NCBI GenBank assembly: GCA_000231825.2
Contig: JH720310.1
Location: forward strand, 743,583 to 807,582
Length of the DNA stretch: 64,000 nucleotides
From: Tetrahymena elliotti 4EA
Taxonomy: Eukaryota; Ciliophora; Oligohymenophorea; Hymenostomatida; Tetrahymenidae
Direction of reading: 5' to 3'
Of this stretch, positions 13,601 through 24,557 are shown one piece after another (position 1 is the first letter of the stretch; the number at the start of each line of letters is the position of its first letter). Made by a program: the position numbers and the translations under genes. The notes under the pieces are model-generated. The model did not search any database, had not been told where the DNA came from, and saw nothing but the letters and a program-made list of their open reading frames with translations.

Positions 13601-13910
13601 AATGGGATCTATATTTTCTAAATGTGCTCGTCTTTTAAATGCTAATTTCTTTTTAAATTAGTAAGAATATGATCTTGATTTGAAAAAGTTCTCTAATCTC
13701 TAACCACTCAAAAATCTAAGTCTTAACTTTTCTTATTTTTAACAAATGGAGGCTTTCTTTTTAAGTTAAACTTTAATTAAGTTTTCTTTTACATAGACTT
13801 TGATAATTAATCTCAATTAAAATAGTATGGATGAGATGGCTAAATAGTTTTTAATTAAAAAAATTTAGAAAATGAAGAGATTAGTTTCATTTCAAAAAAT
13901 TAATTGGTGA
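10686..13910 (+). CDS. Leucine-rich repeat protein with 30 tandem 30-residue repeats
   Basis: Intronless frame of 1074 residues, ATG at 10686, TGA at 13908-13910. From about 10971 to 13640 it is a tandem array of 90-bp units coding a 30-residue ribonuclease-inhibitor-like LRR. The consensus starts NNQIGDKGTSELGSGLAKCS and continues with NLQNLxLxLD. I count 30 units by the AATAACTAAATTGG-like marker. One unit near 12231 is about 9 bp short but stays in frame. The Lys-Cys-Ser-Asn-Leu core is nearly invariant. Flanking N-terminal (about 95 residues) and C-terminal (about 85 residues) parts are diverged LRR-like sequence without the repeat consensus. No signal peptide, membrane segment or kinase domain is visible. 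Such solenoids usually bind proteins; no partner can be named. High unit identity suggests recent expansion or gene conversion. Confidence 0.9.
10971..13640 (+). repeat. 90-bp coding minisatellite (30 units) inside LRR gene
   Basis: Units start near 10971, 11061, 11151, 11241 and onward every 90 bp to about 13572. One unit is 9 bp shorter near 12231-12312. Third-position and a few amino-acid differences separate copies. The array is wholly in frame with the surrounding gene. Confidence 0.9.
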
Positions 13911-15859
13911 TCTATTTACAAAAAATATGAAATAAATATAAAATATTTTACATTTTCATTTTAAGGAACTATTCAGTGGCCAGTCAAAAAAAGTTAAGCA
14001 TAACTAGGAGATATTTGAAGATTTACTTTGCAATAAAATTTAAAAGTTATCCTTATTTTAGCAAATATATAATGCTAATAATTTACAATATTTTATATTT
14101 TTACAGAATTTCAACAAACAATTAACATTTAATTTTTTCAATCAAAAAAGCAAAAAAATATGCTCAAAGATAAAACTAACTTGCAAATTTTTGTTTGTTT
14201 TTTTGTTAAATTAATTCTAAAAAAGAATCATTAAAATTTCTTTTTATTTTCTTTCAAAATTAATGAAGAGGAATATCATTCATTTTTAAGATAAAAGCTC
14301 AATTTTGTAAAAAATATTCACAAGATGCATAAATTGTGCAAAAAAATTGGTGTGCATTTTAACTACACATAGCTATGCGTGTGCATTTTTACAGTGGATT
14401 CATTTATATTTCTTTTCTTTAAGTGTTTTATTATTTAAGTCAAATAAATATTTTTGAATTAGATTTTTACTTAAAATGAATAAATTAATAATATTTTAGA
14501 TTTAATATTGATTTTCATTTTTTTCATAATAAAATTAAGAGGTTAATTAGTGTGCTTTTTAAATATTTCCAGTGGCAAAATTTAATAATTATGGTTTATT
14601 ACAAATATTTAAAAAATTTGTGATTAAAAATTGTTTTTAAGATATTGTTGGCAAAAGCAAATTTGGCATAGTATTTAGATTAATAAATTAACATACTATT
14701 AAATATTTTTTATATAATACAATTAATAATTAACTCATTTTCTAAATATTTCTCCATTATTAATGGATAGCGTTGAATAATCAACAAGCATGAAAAAGGT
14801 ATGCTGCTATATAGATGATAGAATTATTTTCATACCTATACATTATCTTATTGTATATAATGTAAAAGTTATCTAATTTTTTAAAAAGAAATTTATGAAT
14901 TAAATTTGATTGGTTGGTTAATTTAATTGTTAAAATAATTAATAATCTTTTCATTAATTTCTTCTCATTCAAAGACAATAATTTAGTAATTTTAATCTAT
15001 TAATTCTCCATAGGATTAAAAAGTTGAATTTGAAGCCAGTAGATCAATGATCATTATCTACTAAAGAGGAGCTGAATAATTTTAGCATTTTAAAAAAATA
15101 AAAATGGAGAGCTCATTCATACTTTGTATGTTATTTTTCTTTATTTATTAAGATGAATTTGTTTAAAGCGCTTAATATTCATGTAAAATTTACTACAATC
15201 CATATGGAAAGAATTTTCAAATGTAAACTTAACAATAAAAAATATTTACATTAATAAATTAAGTAACCAATCAGACTCTATTTTCATCTGACTGATGCAT
15301 TAAAAATTTGATATTAATTTAAATCATATAATATTGTTGACTTAATTAGATAATTTATGTTTAAGATTATTTCTTCTCTTCTCTTCTTTTATATTTACTA
15401 TGCTCCTTAATTTTATTTAATAAAATAAAAAATAGTAACACACATTTTTTTGTTTTAAAAGTTGGAGAAAAATGGAAAAATTAGTTAGTTAGTGAAAAAG
15501 TAAGTAAGTTAGTTAGTTAGTGAAAAAGTAAGTAAGTTAGTTAGTTAGTTAGTGAAAAAGTAAGTAAGTAAGTAAGTTAGTTAGTTAAGTTAAATTAAAT
15601 TAAAAAAGGTTTTTCTTATTTTTAATCAAAATAAAATAGAATAATACATAAGTACCAGTAAAATTAGATTAGTAAAATATAAATTTTATTTAATAGGGAT
15701 TATGACAAAAATGATCAATAATATTTAATTATGTAGCTTTCTAATCACAATATTTCTTCTTATTCAAATTTTTAATTCTCTCTCCCTTAGCTAAAAATTT
15801 CCAAAAAAATAAATTTAAAATAAAAGGTTTTCAATAAAAGTAATTATTTACTTGCGTTT
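13911..15859. other. Spacer with a duplicated block and tetranucleotide repeats
   Basis: No gene supported. The segment of about 14900-15190 resembles 18411-18730, the sequence just upstream of the two-membrane-segment gene at 15860-18284; shared stretches include GATTGGTTGG, TTCTCCATA and TCATTCATACTTTGTATGT. A tetranucleotide tract of TTAG and TAAG units interspersed with TGAAAAAG lies at about 15481-15600. A TTG-initiated frame at 14781-14978 (-) lies in the duplicated block but has no further support. Confidence 0.55.
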
Positions 15860-18284
15860 TCATACAATTGAGTAAATAATTCTTTAATCTATTTCAGATA
15901 AATTAGATTAATTCTTACATCTACTTAAAAATGATGTTATTTAGTCATTTTAATAATCTTGATTAAAAGATAATCTAAGCAATTCTTCAAAGTGATTGAG
16001 TTTATTTTCATCTATTATTGATTAATTAACATTACTAAATTGATAGATTGAAATTAAATTTTTACCTTTTTAGATTTAATTTGAGCTCTAGCAATCATAT
16101 ATATAATCTATTGATTTTTCTGAGCATCCAATAAGAGGTATCATTGCAAACTGGTCTTTGCTTAATAAAATCATAATTGCTTTCTTTAAAAAGAGGATCT
16201 CCTTTTGAAGATGAATAAAATCTAAGCTTTTCTACATTTGCTCTTCTACTAATTATTTAGTTTTAGGATTTAAACCTATGGATTGTTGATATTCTCTTTT
16301 ATTCATTAACCTACATTATTTTTTTGTATTTTAATTAATCTTTAAATTATAAAATGAGAAATGCTTTTAATTGAGTAATATTAAGAAACTCTCTATTTCG
16401 ATAAAATGAAAGAAACAATTAATTGATCCTTTATTTGAAATATAAAAAAGAATTTTATCTTTTCAATTAATTATTTAGGGATTAATTTACTATTTGGGAA
16501 ATTTAATTAGGTAAATTAAATGTAATATGTGACGATAAATAGAGCTCATCAACTTTGCACTCTTTTTTATTAAATTAAAAAAAAACTTACTTGAACTTAA
16601 AGAGAAGGTTTTCTGTTTTTTATGTAACGTTTAAGTTGGAATATGCTCTTTATCTTTGTTTGAGATTCTCAAACAAATTTTTTTCGTTAGGAAGCTCTAA
16701 TTACTATTACTAAGCTCCTATACTTTGAATTTTTTCTATTTATTTAGATGAATCTTCTTTGGATTTTTTAAAGTAGTTACTTTGAGTATTAGGAATCCTA
16801 ATTTTTTTTAGTGCAGAAGAATTTTTGTGAGAAAAAATTCTGAAATTAGATCTTGTTGGCAAAGACTTGTGCTCAGTAGGGCTTCTTTCTCTTTAGTTTT
16901 GATTTAATGGGCAGTTAAAATTTTTCATTTCTGATTGATTAAACTTAAAGTTGCTTTCTGCTTAATTAATGAATTTTCTTTCAGTAGAAGAAGTAGGAGA
17001 GATTGATTCTGTTAGGCATATTATGTCTTTTTGTTTTGTGTCGTTAAGTGTTTCGAGTATGAAATCTACTTGATTTTTTGAATTCATTATTCTTCCACTT
17101 TATTTTACATTTATATTGGGTATAGAAATTTAGTTAAATTATTCATCTGATTGTTAATCAGTTTCTTCTTGTTCACATTTATCTATAGGATTTAATTCCA
17201 CTATTTTATTTTACTGTAAGATGCCTAGGTATTGTCCTTAAAATATATTTTGCATGTACATTAAAAGCATTTAATCTTTTAGTAGAGTAAATGAGAGCCT
17301 GCGAGCAATATAACCCAAACACATCAAGAGAGCAAAAGTACTATTACAAATTGCTAGTACTTCAGGGAAAGTTGGATATTTAATTTCAGTGAGTAGAACT
17401 TATTCATCGATTTCAAATGCTGCGATAGAGAAGTATTTAGAATTTTTCACCTAGCTGTATGTCAAATAATCCATAGTAAATTAATTAAAATTGAAGGAAA
17501 CTGGAGAAGAAAAAGATGAAGCTTACTAAATAAATGGTCCATCTATTATTTTTGTTTCTTATAACTAAAGTTTGAATTCCAATATAGTTATCTGACTTTT
17601 ATTGATGACTGCAAATTAATTTTTATAATTAGGACTCATTTCTTTTGATGTAGTGTTAAATTGTTACTATTATACTTTATAAGACATGACATAATTTAGT
17701 TATGAAATATAAGCATCAATTTCTTCTGGTTTAGCACAATTATCAGGTACATAAGTCTTAAACTAATCAGTGTCAGTACATTTATAAGAATAAAGGACAA
17801 CTTAAGAAATCATTTAATTATTTAAATCATGAAATAACTTTTTATTTTCTAACTTTGTAAAATCAATACAAAGATAACCTTATAAATGAGGACTTTCACA
17901 TTAAATAACATCTAACGCAACTGTCTCATATTCATTCTTGTTTTAAAATTAAAAGAAAGCAATGTAAGAAATGTAAATTTTATTAGGATCAAATTATTAT
18001 TGATTTGGAAGAGTCCTATACATTATGAATTAAAAGGCAAACAATTCTTCATTTAAAGGGATGTTAATTAAATCATTTTTTACAAAAGTCTAAGATCTGA
18101 AAATAGGATTAATTTGATTGCCAAAATAAAGATAGCTCTCATAAACAAAGTAGCTTATAGAAATAAATAACACAACAAGAGATAATAGAGCTCCTGTAAC
18201 TGTTTTTTTTTTTGACCTTTACTCAATAGAATTGAACTAGATAGGCTAAGAAAAGATATCAAAGCTCTTAATTATATTGATCAT
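15860..18284 (-). CDS. Ciliate two-transmembrane-segment protein, function unknown
   Basis: Starts at ATG 18284 (MINIIKSFDIFSQPIQF) and ends at TGA 15862-15860. One hydrophobic helix lies just after the N-terminus (about residues 31-52: VTGALLSLVVLFISISYFVY). A large region of about 250 residues with several cysteines follows, probably non-cytosolic. A second hydrophobic segment lies near residue 311 (FPEVLAICNSTFALLMCLGY), then a long polar tail. One intron of about 280 nt probably lies at about 16316-16595. The last exon contains LDFIHLQKEILFLKKAIMIL followed by IGCSEKS. From memory this layout, with a C-terminal KKAIMILLSKDQ-like motif, matches a large uncharacterised membrane-protein family in Tetrahymena; this is recognition by pattern, not a search. 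No enzymatic motif seen. Confidence 0.75.
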
Positions 18285-19514
18285 CTTTTTTTTTAATTTT
18301 TGATAATTTTTTTTTTTAAATAAATTAATTATTAAAAAAGTAAATCAATAAATTTAAATTATTTGATTTCAATGGAAAATTGGTTTAATTTTAAAAAAAA
18401 ACTCTTTAAATGATTGGTTGGCTAATCTTGCTACAATTTAACTAAGACTTCTTTTAAAAAAATTAATTAATTATCTTCTCATACTTTAATCAAATGAAAT
18501 CAAATCCGAACTTTCTTCTTGCTCAAATTTAGTAATTAAAATCAATTACTTCTCCATAAAATTAAAATTTTAGGCTAGTAAAGGAATAATCAATCTTTTT
18601 CTTTTAAAAAAAGAGCTGAATGATTATTAGTACTTTGAAAGAATATATAAAATGTAGAGTTCATTCATACTTTGTATGTCATTTTTCTTCACTTCTTAAG
18701 ATTAATTTGTTTAAAGTGCTGAAATATTTATTTATATAAAAGTTCTTATAAAAAATATCATAAGAAATTTAAAATGTAAACTTAAAAATACAAAATATTT
18801 ACATTTATTAATTACCTTACCATTTATTTTCATACATTCAAAAATTTAAAAATTAATTAATTTAAGTCAAATAATCTTTTAGATTTAATTGGAATTAAGA
18901 TTAGTATTATTTCTTGCAATTCTTTTAACTTACATACTTAATATTTTATTGAATTTATACAAATATGCTAGTTACTTTTATTTAATTCAATAAAATATTG
19001 TAAGATATTAATTAATTCACACCCATTTCTTTTATTATCCAATATTTTTTAGTGATTTTTTTACATTTAAACCCAAATATTTGTCAAAAGTTTTTCTTTG
19101 AATTTAGTTAGGTTGGTGTCAGTTAAAAATAAAAAATTAATAAAGATTAGATCTTTTTGATAAATCTGTGGTGAGAAATAATTTTTAAAGAATAAAATAT
19201 TTATTATTTATAGAGACTAAATAGATAGATAAGTAGTAAATTTAAAATTATGTAGATCGTAGAATTTTACTTTCATTTTATTTATTCTAATAATAGTTTT
19301 TTGTTTTCTAAAATTAAGATAATATTTGATGGGATTTATTCATCTCATTATTATAAACATTATTTTGTACAATTACAAAATTGATCAGCAATTATGTAAG
19401 TATATAAATAAATATTTGTTTTTTTATAAATAGGCTTTAATAATTTCTTATTCTCTCATTTTATTTTTACAGTAAATATTTATTGTACTTTTTAAGATAG
19501 ATTTTTATTTCAAA
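18285..19514. other. Intergenic spacer
   Basis: The right-hand copy of the duplicated block (about 18411-18730) lies here, immediately upstream of the start of the minus-strand membrane protein gene, so it probably includes its promoter. The remainder is AT-rich sequence with no gene seen. Confidence 0.5.
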
Positions 19515-20909
19515 TCACATTTTAAGCTCTGATTCAATATATGTAGTCCTTTATGTGGTCATAAGTTCTATCACAGATTCTTTTACATTTTGTTTACAAT
19601 CTGGACAAATACTGTTAACTTTTAACCATTTTTGAATACAATCTTGGTGATAATTATGGCTTATTTTTTAATTTAAAAATGTTTTAAATATTCTTGATAA
19701 AAATTAATGCAATTTTATTTGCTAAAAAACTTACTTTTTATTGCAAGGAAGTTTCAAGACTTCATCACCTATTTTATATGCTGTTAGACACATAGAACAT
19801 TGTTTTTTCGAAAAAATGGATTGAATGTTTTCTTCATCAACAACAATTTTAACAAAGCTTTTCTGAAATAAAAAAATAGGATTATAAATGAATATTTTAA
19901 ACAAATTGATTTACTAATTAAACTGAATTGTCAGAATTTTGGCTTGTTGAGAAAATAGAACCAATTATGATTATTGGAAGACATATCAAAAACAGAAATA
20001 AATTGATTAATGGTAAACAAATCACTAAAAAACCCTAAATTTTATGAAAAAGAAATTAGACGCTAAAAATAAAAGATCTATTTTTAGTAATTCTTTTTAT
20101 AAAAGAAATCTTATTACAGTTATTAAGTTAACACAGGAAATTTTATACAAAAAAGTTTATTTCAAGCTGGAGGATGAGTGCATCACAAATATCCCTGCAA
20201 TAAAAAGGATAACATGAGCTCTAGGTGTATTAAAGTAAAATAATTTATGATGATTAATTATAGATTTTAAAATTATTCATTTAAAACAAATTAAAATGCC
20301 AAAAATCTAGTGAAATTTACATAGCTGCGATGAATACGATTGTGTTTTCAGTGGTTTAGAACTAGAATTAGAAGTACCTTTAGATGGTTTCTTTATCTAA
20401 ACTTTTTATGGCTTGAACAAAATCCATATCTTCAATGATTTCGTTTTGAATTGAGTGCTAGATTAATCTAGAAGACGTATTATCATCTAAATAGGAAAGA
20501 GATGACTAGTCCTTTCTTTGAATTTATGCTAGTTATTACATACTTTTTTTGATATAAAATAATTTTATGAGACCATCTACAATTGCGATAAGAGCAACGA
20601 ATGTACACCATCTAAGCAGACTAACAGTACTACTTTCTTGTAAGATCTCAGAGTTTGATATTGCTAGAATGTATAAAACTACTTTAAGCACATCTAATAA
20701 AATTATCACCTTATTTTGCAATATAAACTACTTTATCTTAGTTTCTTTATTTTCGCAATAAGATTCCTGATAAAAAAAACAAATGAATAAGAAAATTTAC
20801 AATAAAGGATGAAAGTTACTTGATTTTTATTGGTTGAAAATTAATTATCTGCTAAACTATGATGGATAGATTAATGAGTTGGATCATAATACATACGCAG
20901 CAAAGACAT
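19515..20909 (-). CDS. RING-H2 finger membrane protein (paralog 1 of a tandem pair), probable E3 ligase
   Basis: Multi-exon gene, ATG at 20909 (MSLLRMYYDP), TGA at 19517-19515. Exons read as: short polar N-terminus; intron with GTAACT donor to about 20763; a hydrophobic exon (about 20740-20540) with KVIILLDVLKVVLYILAIS and LRWCTFVALIAIVDGLIKLF; a polar stretch; another membrane exon near 20040-19930 (LVICLPLINLFLFLICLPII); then the RING exons. The finger reads CSMC, LPCNKN, HNYHQDCIQKWL and CPDC, split by an intron (about 19735-19660) between the CNK and HNYH parts. This is a C3H2C3 finger with a slightly wide third cysteine-histidine spacing. Membrane RING-H2 proteins usually ubiquitinate membrane or endosomal targets. 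The middle exons near 20330-20040 are uncertain. Confidence 0.75.
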
Positions 20910-22619
20910 TTTTTCTAAATTATTTATTATTTAATTTTCTTGTTTTATCTTTTCACTTGTTCTATTAATTCTTTCTTTTACTTATTTAATATAAAATTCA
21001 AGAAGGGTATTTGATTTATGTCAATTTCTATAGGTAATTAATTAGATAAATAGTCATTGGAATTAAAATACTATTTATAGGACTAAAGTAAAAAATAATC
21101 AATCAATCCATCGATCAGCCAGTGAATATATTAACCCTAATGAACTTAAATTAATTAAGAACTTTTTTAAATCATTTTTATACACATTTACATTTTTAGT
21201 TAAATGAAAATTGATACAGCCTTTAAGTAAGATTTAATTTGCTGTTGTTGTTTTCTAGAATACCAATTATTTTACCGTTTTAATGGAAATTAAAAAAAAT
21301 CTATTTCTATTTGAAGTGTTTATTGTGTGAACTCAATTAAATTTCTAAAAAGTTAATTATTCCTTTGAATACAAAAATCTTATTTTCGTTTGTTGGCAGT
21401 CACTCAGTCATTCATTTGCCAAAATAAACTTTTTGCTTTCTTTACATTTAATTGAAATTTGAATGTTGTTTTCTCAAAATCTCCTTTTAGTGTAAATGAA
21501 TGAACAAATAAGATAGTTGTTGTTGATGATTAATTAAGTTAGATTATTGAATTAATTGTAAATTTGCTTACCGTACTGTATGTATACAATGAACTCAATT
21601 AAATTCTTTAATTTCATTAACTTTTGCTTGAAATAACATAAAAAAAAAATTTGATTTGTTGAATTGCATTATCACTTGAATTTTTAATTAATAAATTAAC
21701 ATAAAAAAACACAATTTTCCCTTCTTTCTTTTTTTCTGTAAATAAACTGAATAAAACAAGTTAACAAATTTTTTTTTTTTCTGCTTACAAACTATCTATT
21801 AGAAAATGTCCATTCTAATTCACAATTATTCATAAAAAAATCTATTTTGTAAATTGAGATATAAACAGCATTAAAAATGCAAATTGTAAATAAGGAAGAT
21901 TTAGTTGAGTTGATTTATCAATTTATATATAGATGTATGACTCTAAAAAAATATCCATAGATTTTCTAAATAATTAATTTGTTTAAAAAGCTTTTTTATA
22001 ATTATAATATTCGTCTATTTATTTGTAAAATATTTAAATAATAAGTAAATAAATAAATAAATCTACTCAACTAAATTTTTAAAAACATTATTTTTGGAAA
22101 AGGAAGAAAAGGAATAAATATTTATAAATTACATAATAGAATATAGAAAATCAAAAATGTAAGTTGTAAATTGTAATTTAGTAAAACAACAACAAATAAC
22201 AAAATAGTAAGATTGTAAGATGAAGTTGTCTAAATAATACGAAAAGAAAATTAGTTGATAAATTTTAATTTAAAATAATCTATTTACTTAGTCATTTTTT
22301 TAAAGTAAATTAACTGAAAGTTTTCATATTATTTTAATCAAAAAGTGAGTTTTTTTTAATGAAATCAATATTAATTAAGCAGTTAGAATAAGTATATATT
22401 TGGATACTGTAATATATATATAAATAAATAAATTAGTTAATTAGTTTGTTGGTCGGTTCTCTTGTTAGTTAGTTAGTTTGTTGTATCATATCAGAAGAAA
22501 TTGTTTCTATTTATTTTTTGGTTATTATGGTAATTAAGTAAGTAGTAAGTAGTAATTTTTGAGTAATGTTTTTCATTAATATTAATATAATCATATTTTG
22601 TTTCTTTTTAAATTCATTT
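20910..22619. other. Intergenic spacer between RING-H2 paralogs
   Basis: About 1.7 kb of AT-rich sequence with homopolymer and tetranucleotide runs (for example AAATAAATAAATAAAT near 22045 and TTAGTTAGTTAG near 22464). No gene or RNA recognised. It must contain the promoter of the left paralog. Confidence 0.5.
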
Positions 22620-24557
22620 TCAAATATAAAAATGAGAATCTGCTCCTATCCAGCTATTTTTTTAAATGGGCTAAAGCTCAAATCCTTAATCATTAACATT
22701 TTGTCTACAGACAGGGCATGAATCATTAACTTTTAACCATCTTTGAATACATTCTTAATGAAAATTATGACTTTTTAATAGAAAAATTAATTATTAAGAG
22801 ACCAATTAAAAAGATTAATCTTAGAATAAGAAATAAGAAATAACTTTACTTTTTATTACATGGCAAGAAAATAACTTTATCTGCTACTTCATAATTACTT
22901 AAACAAATAGAACAATCCTTCATATAGAAAGAGGTGAGGATGTTGTCTTGTGTGACAGTTTCAGACTTAATAAGCTTATTCTATAATTTGTAATTATAAT
23001 AATAATTAAAACTGATTAAAAAAATAATTTTTAATAAAAACCTATTTAAATTTGTCATTTTACTAACTTAAATTGAATAATTTTCTAATTGAAAAAATAT
23101 AACCAAAAGTGAATATTGGTATACTTATCAAAAAAGCAACTAAGATCATTATAGGAATGCAAAATGTCAAAAACCCCTATTTATTTATTTATTAAAAATA
23201 ACATATTATTTTTTTAAAAAAGTAAATGAATGACAAACTTTCTAAATTGACTTTGAATTACTTTTATTTTAAAGTTAAAATCTTTTTATTTCTGTTTATT
23301 CTTTACATTTTTTTTAATTTGATTTGAATTATTTTCTTTATTCATTTTAATTTGTTTTCAAAATATTTTATTTTTGTTTGCATAATGTGTCTTTTTTTTA
23401 GTTAAAGAATTTTAATCATTCCAAGTATATGCATTTTGATATTAGATATATATTAATTTGAATTATTCTCTTTTCAAGTTTAATGTTTCAAAAATATATT
23501 TTGGAATTCTCTTCTTTTTTTGTTTGTTTGTTTGTTTGCATAATAAATATGTCTTATTTTTTAGAATTATTAAAGAATTTAAGTCAGTCTTTAAAGCTTT
23601 AAAAATTTGGTTTATGTTTTGAGTAGATATATCTATTTTTTTATGAGCAATGTGATTCTTGTATATGTAGTTGATTTGGTGGTTTTAATTTCTGAGTAAT
23701 TCATGAGTGTAATTTAGAAAGCTCAGGTAATTAAGAAATATTTAACGAATTATAAATTACAATGAGTAAATAGACGGATGTAGTCTTGTAAATAAATGTG
23801 GTGTTTAAGTCTGTCTTGTTGTAAATAATCATATTGCCAAAGATAAATAGAATTAAGTGAGAGCTATTTTATTAGAATAATAGTTTAAACGCTAGTAAAA
23901 AATAAATACTATTTATATATCAATGAATGAATGAATGGATTATTAGTTATTTATTTAGTAAATAAAATGTGATTCATGATTTAAAAAGTCTTTAATTTGT
24001 AAAGAAAATATTTATTACAGATTGATTAAAATAGTCAGAATATTTTCGATCTTTAGAAATAACTATTTTAAGTAGCTTTTTGTCTTTAAAATGCTAGGAT
24101 TGTTAAATAATTCTAAAATTTCTATTTCTTCTAATTCAGTGCTTTCAACTGATATTGCGGGTTGAGTTAAGGCTGCAGTCAATGATTCATCTAAGAGTTA
24201 GATAGATTGTTGCTTTCTTCTATTGATCCCTTTTAGGATTTTGTTTTCGTTTTCAATTATCCAAATTTTTAAACAGCCTTCAAAACAGGCTAAAACAGCC
24301 ACTTGTTTACACCAAGTGAACAAGCTAAACACTTCTTCACTCAATTCAGGATTAGTGTAATAAAGAGCCAAAGCGAACATCAAAATCTTGACATAATCCA
24401 AGAATAGAATTGCCTAGTTTAACAAAATATTCTATTTAATCTTCTTCTGCTAGGGAGTGTCTTCTACTGAGGTGTTCTTTATTAAGTTATAAGGTTTTAA
24501 ATAAAATTTTGAGAATAACAAAACCAAAACAAATAAATGTGTTGTTTACTTGATCAT
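22620..24557 (-). CDS. RING-H2 finger membrane protein (paralog 2 of a tandem pair), probable E3 ligase
   Basis: ATG at 24557 (MIKQTTHLFVLVLLFSKF), TGA at 22622-22620. The first exon (to about 24090) is hydrophobic near the start and again at LDYVKILMFALALYY and CKQVAVLACFEGCLKIW, then polar and acidic (VESTELEEIEILELF). A long stretch of introns and unclear exons follows (about 24080-23190). A membrane exon lies near 23180-23080. The RING exons at about 22985-22620 read CSICLSNYEV, FLPCNKK, HNFHQECIQRWLKVN and CPVC, split by an intron at the same place as in the left neighbour. Same strand, same finger and same intron position show tandem duplication. The last residues after the finger differ from paralog 1. 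Confidence 0.72.

Noticed and set aside
10971..13640. Regular repeats resembling a CRISPR or satellite array
   Set aside because: The 90-bp units are in frame throughout, code a classic LRR and have no spacer structure; this is a coding minisatellite in a eukaryotic gene.
15481..15600. TTAG/TAAG tract considered as telomere-like repeat
   Set aside because: Ciliate telomeres are C4A2 or C4A4; this tract lacks C/G runs and is an ordinary tetranucleotide repeat.
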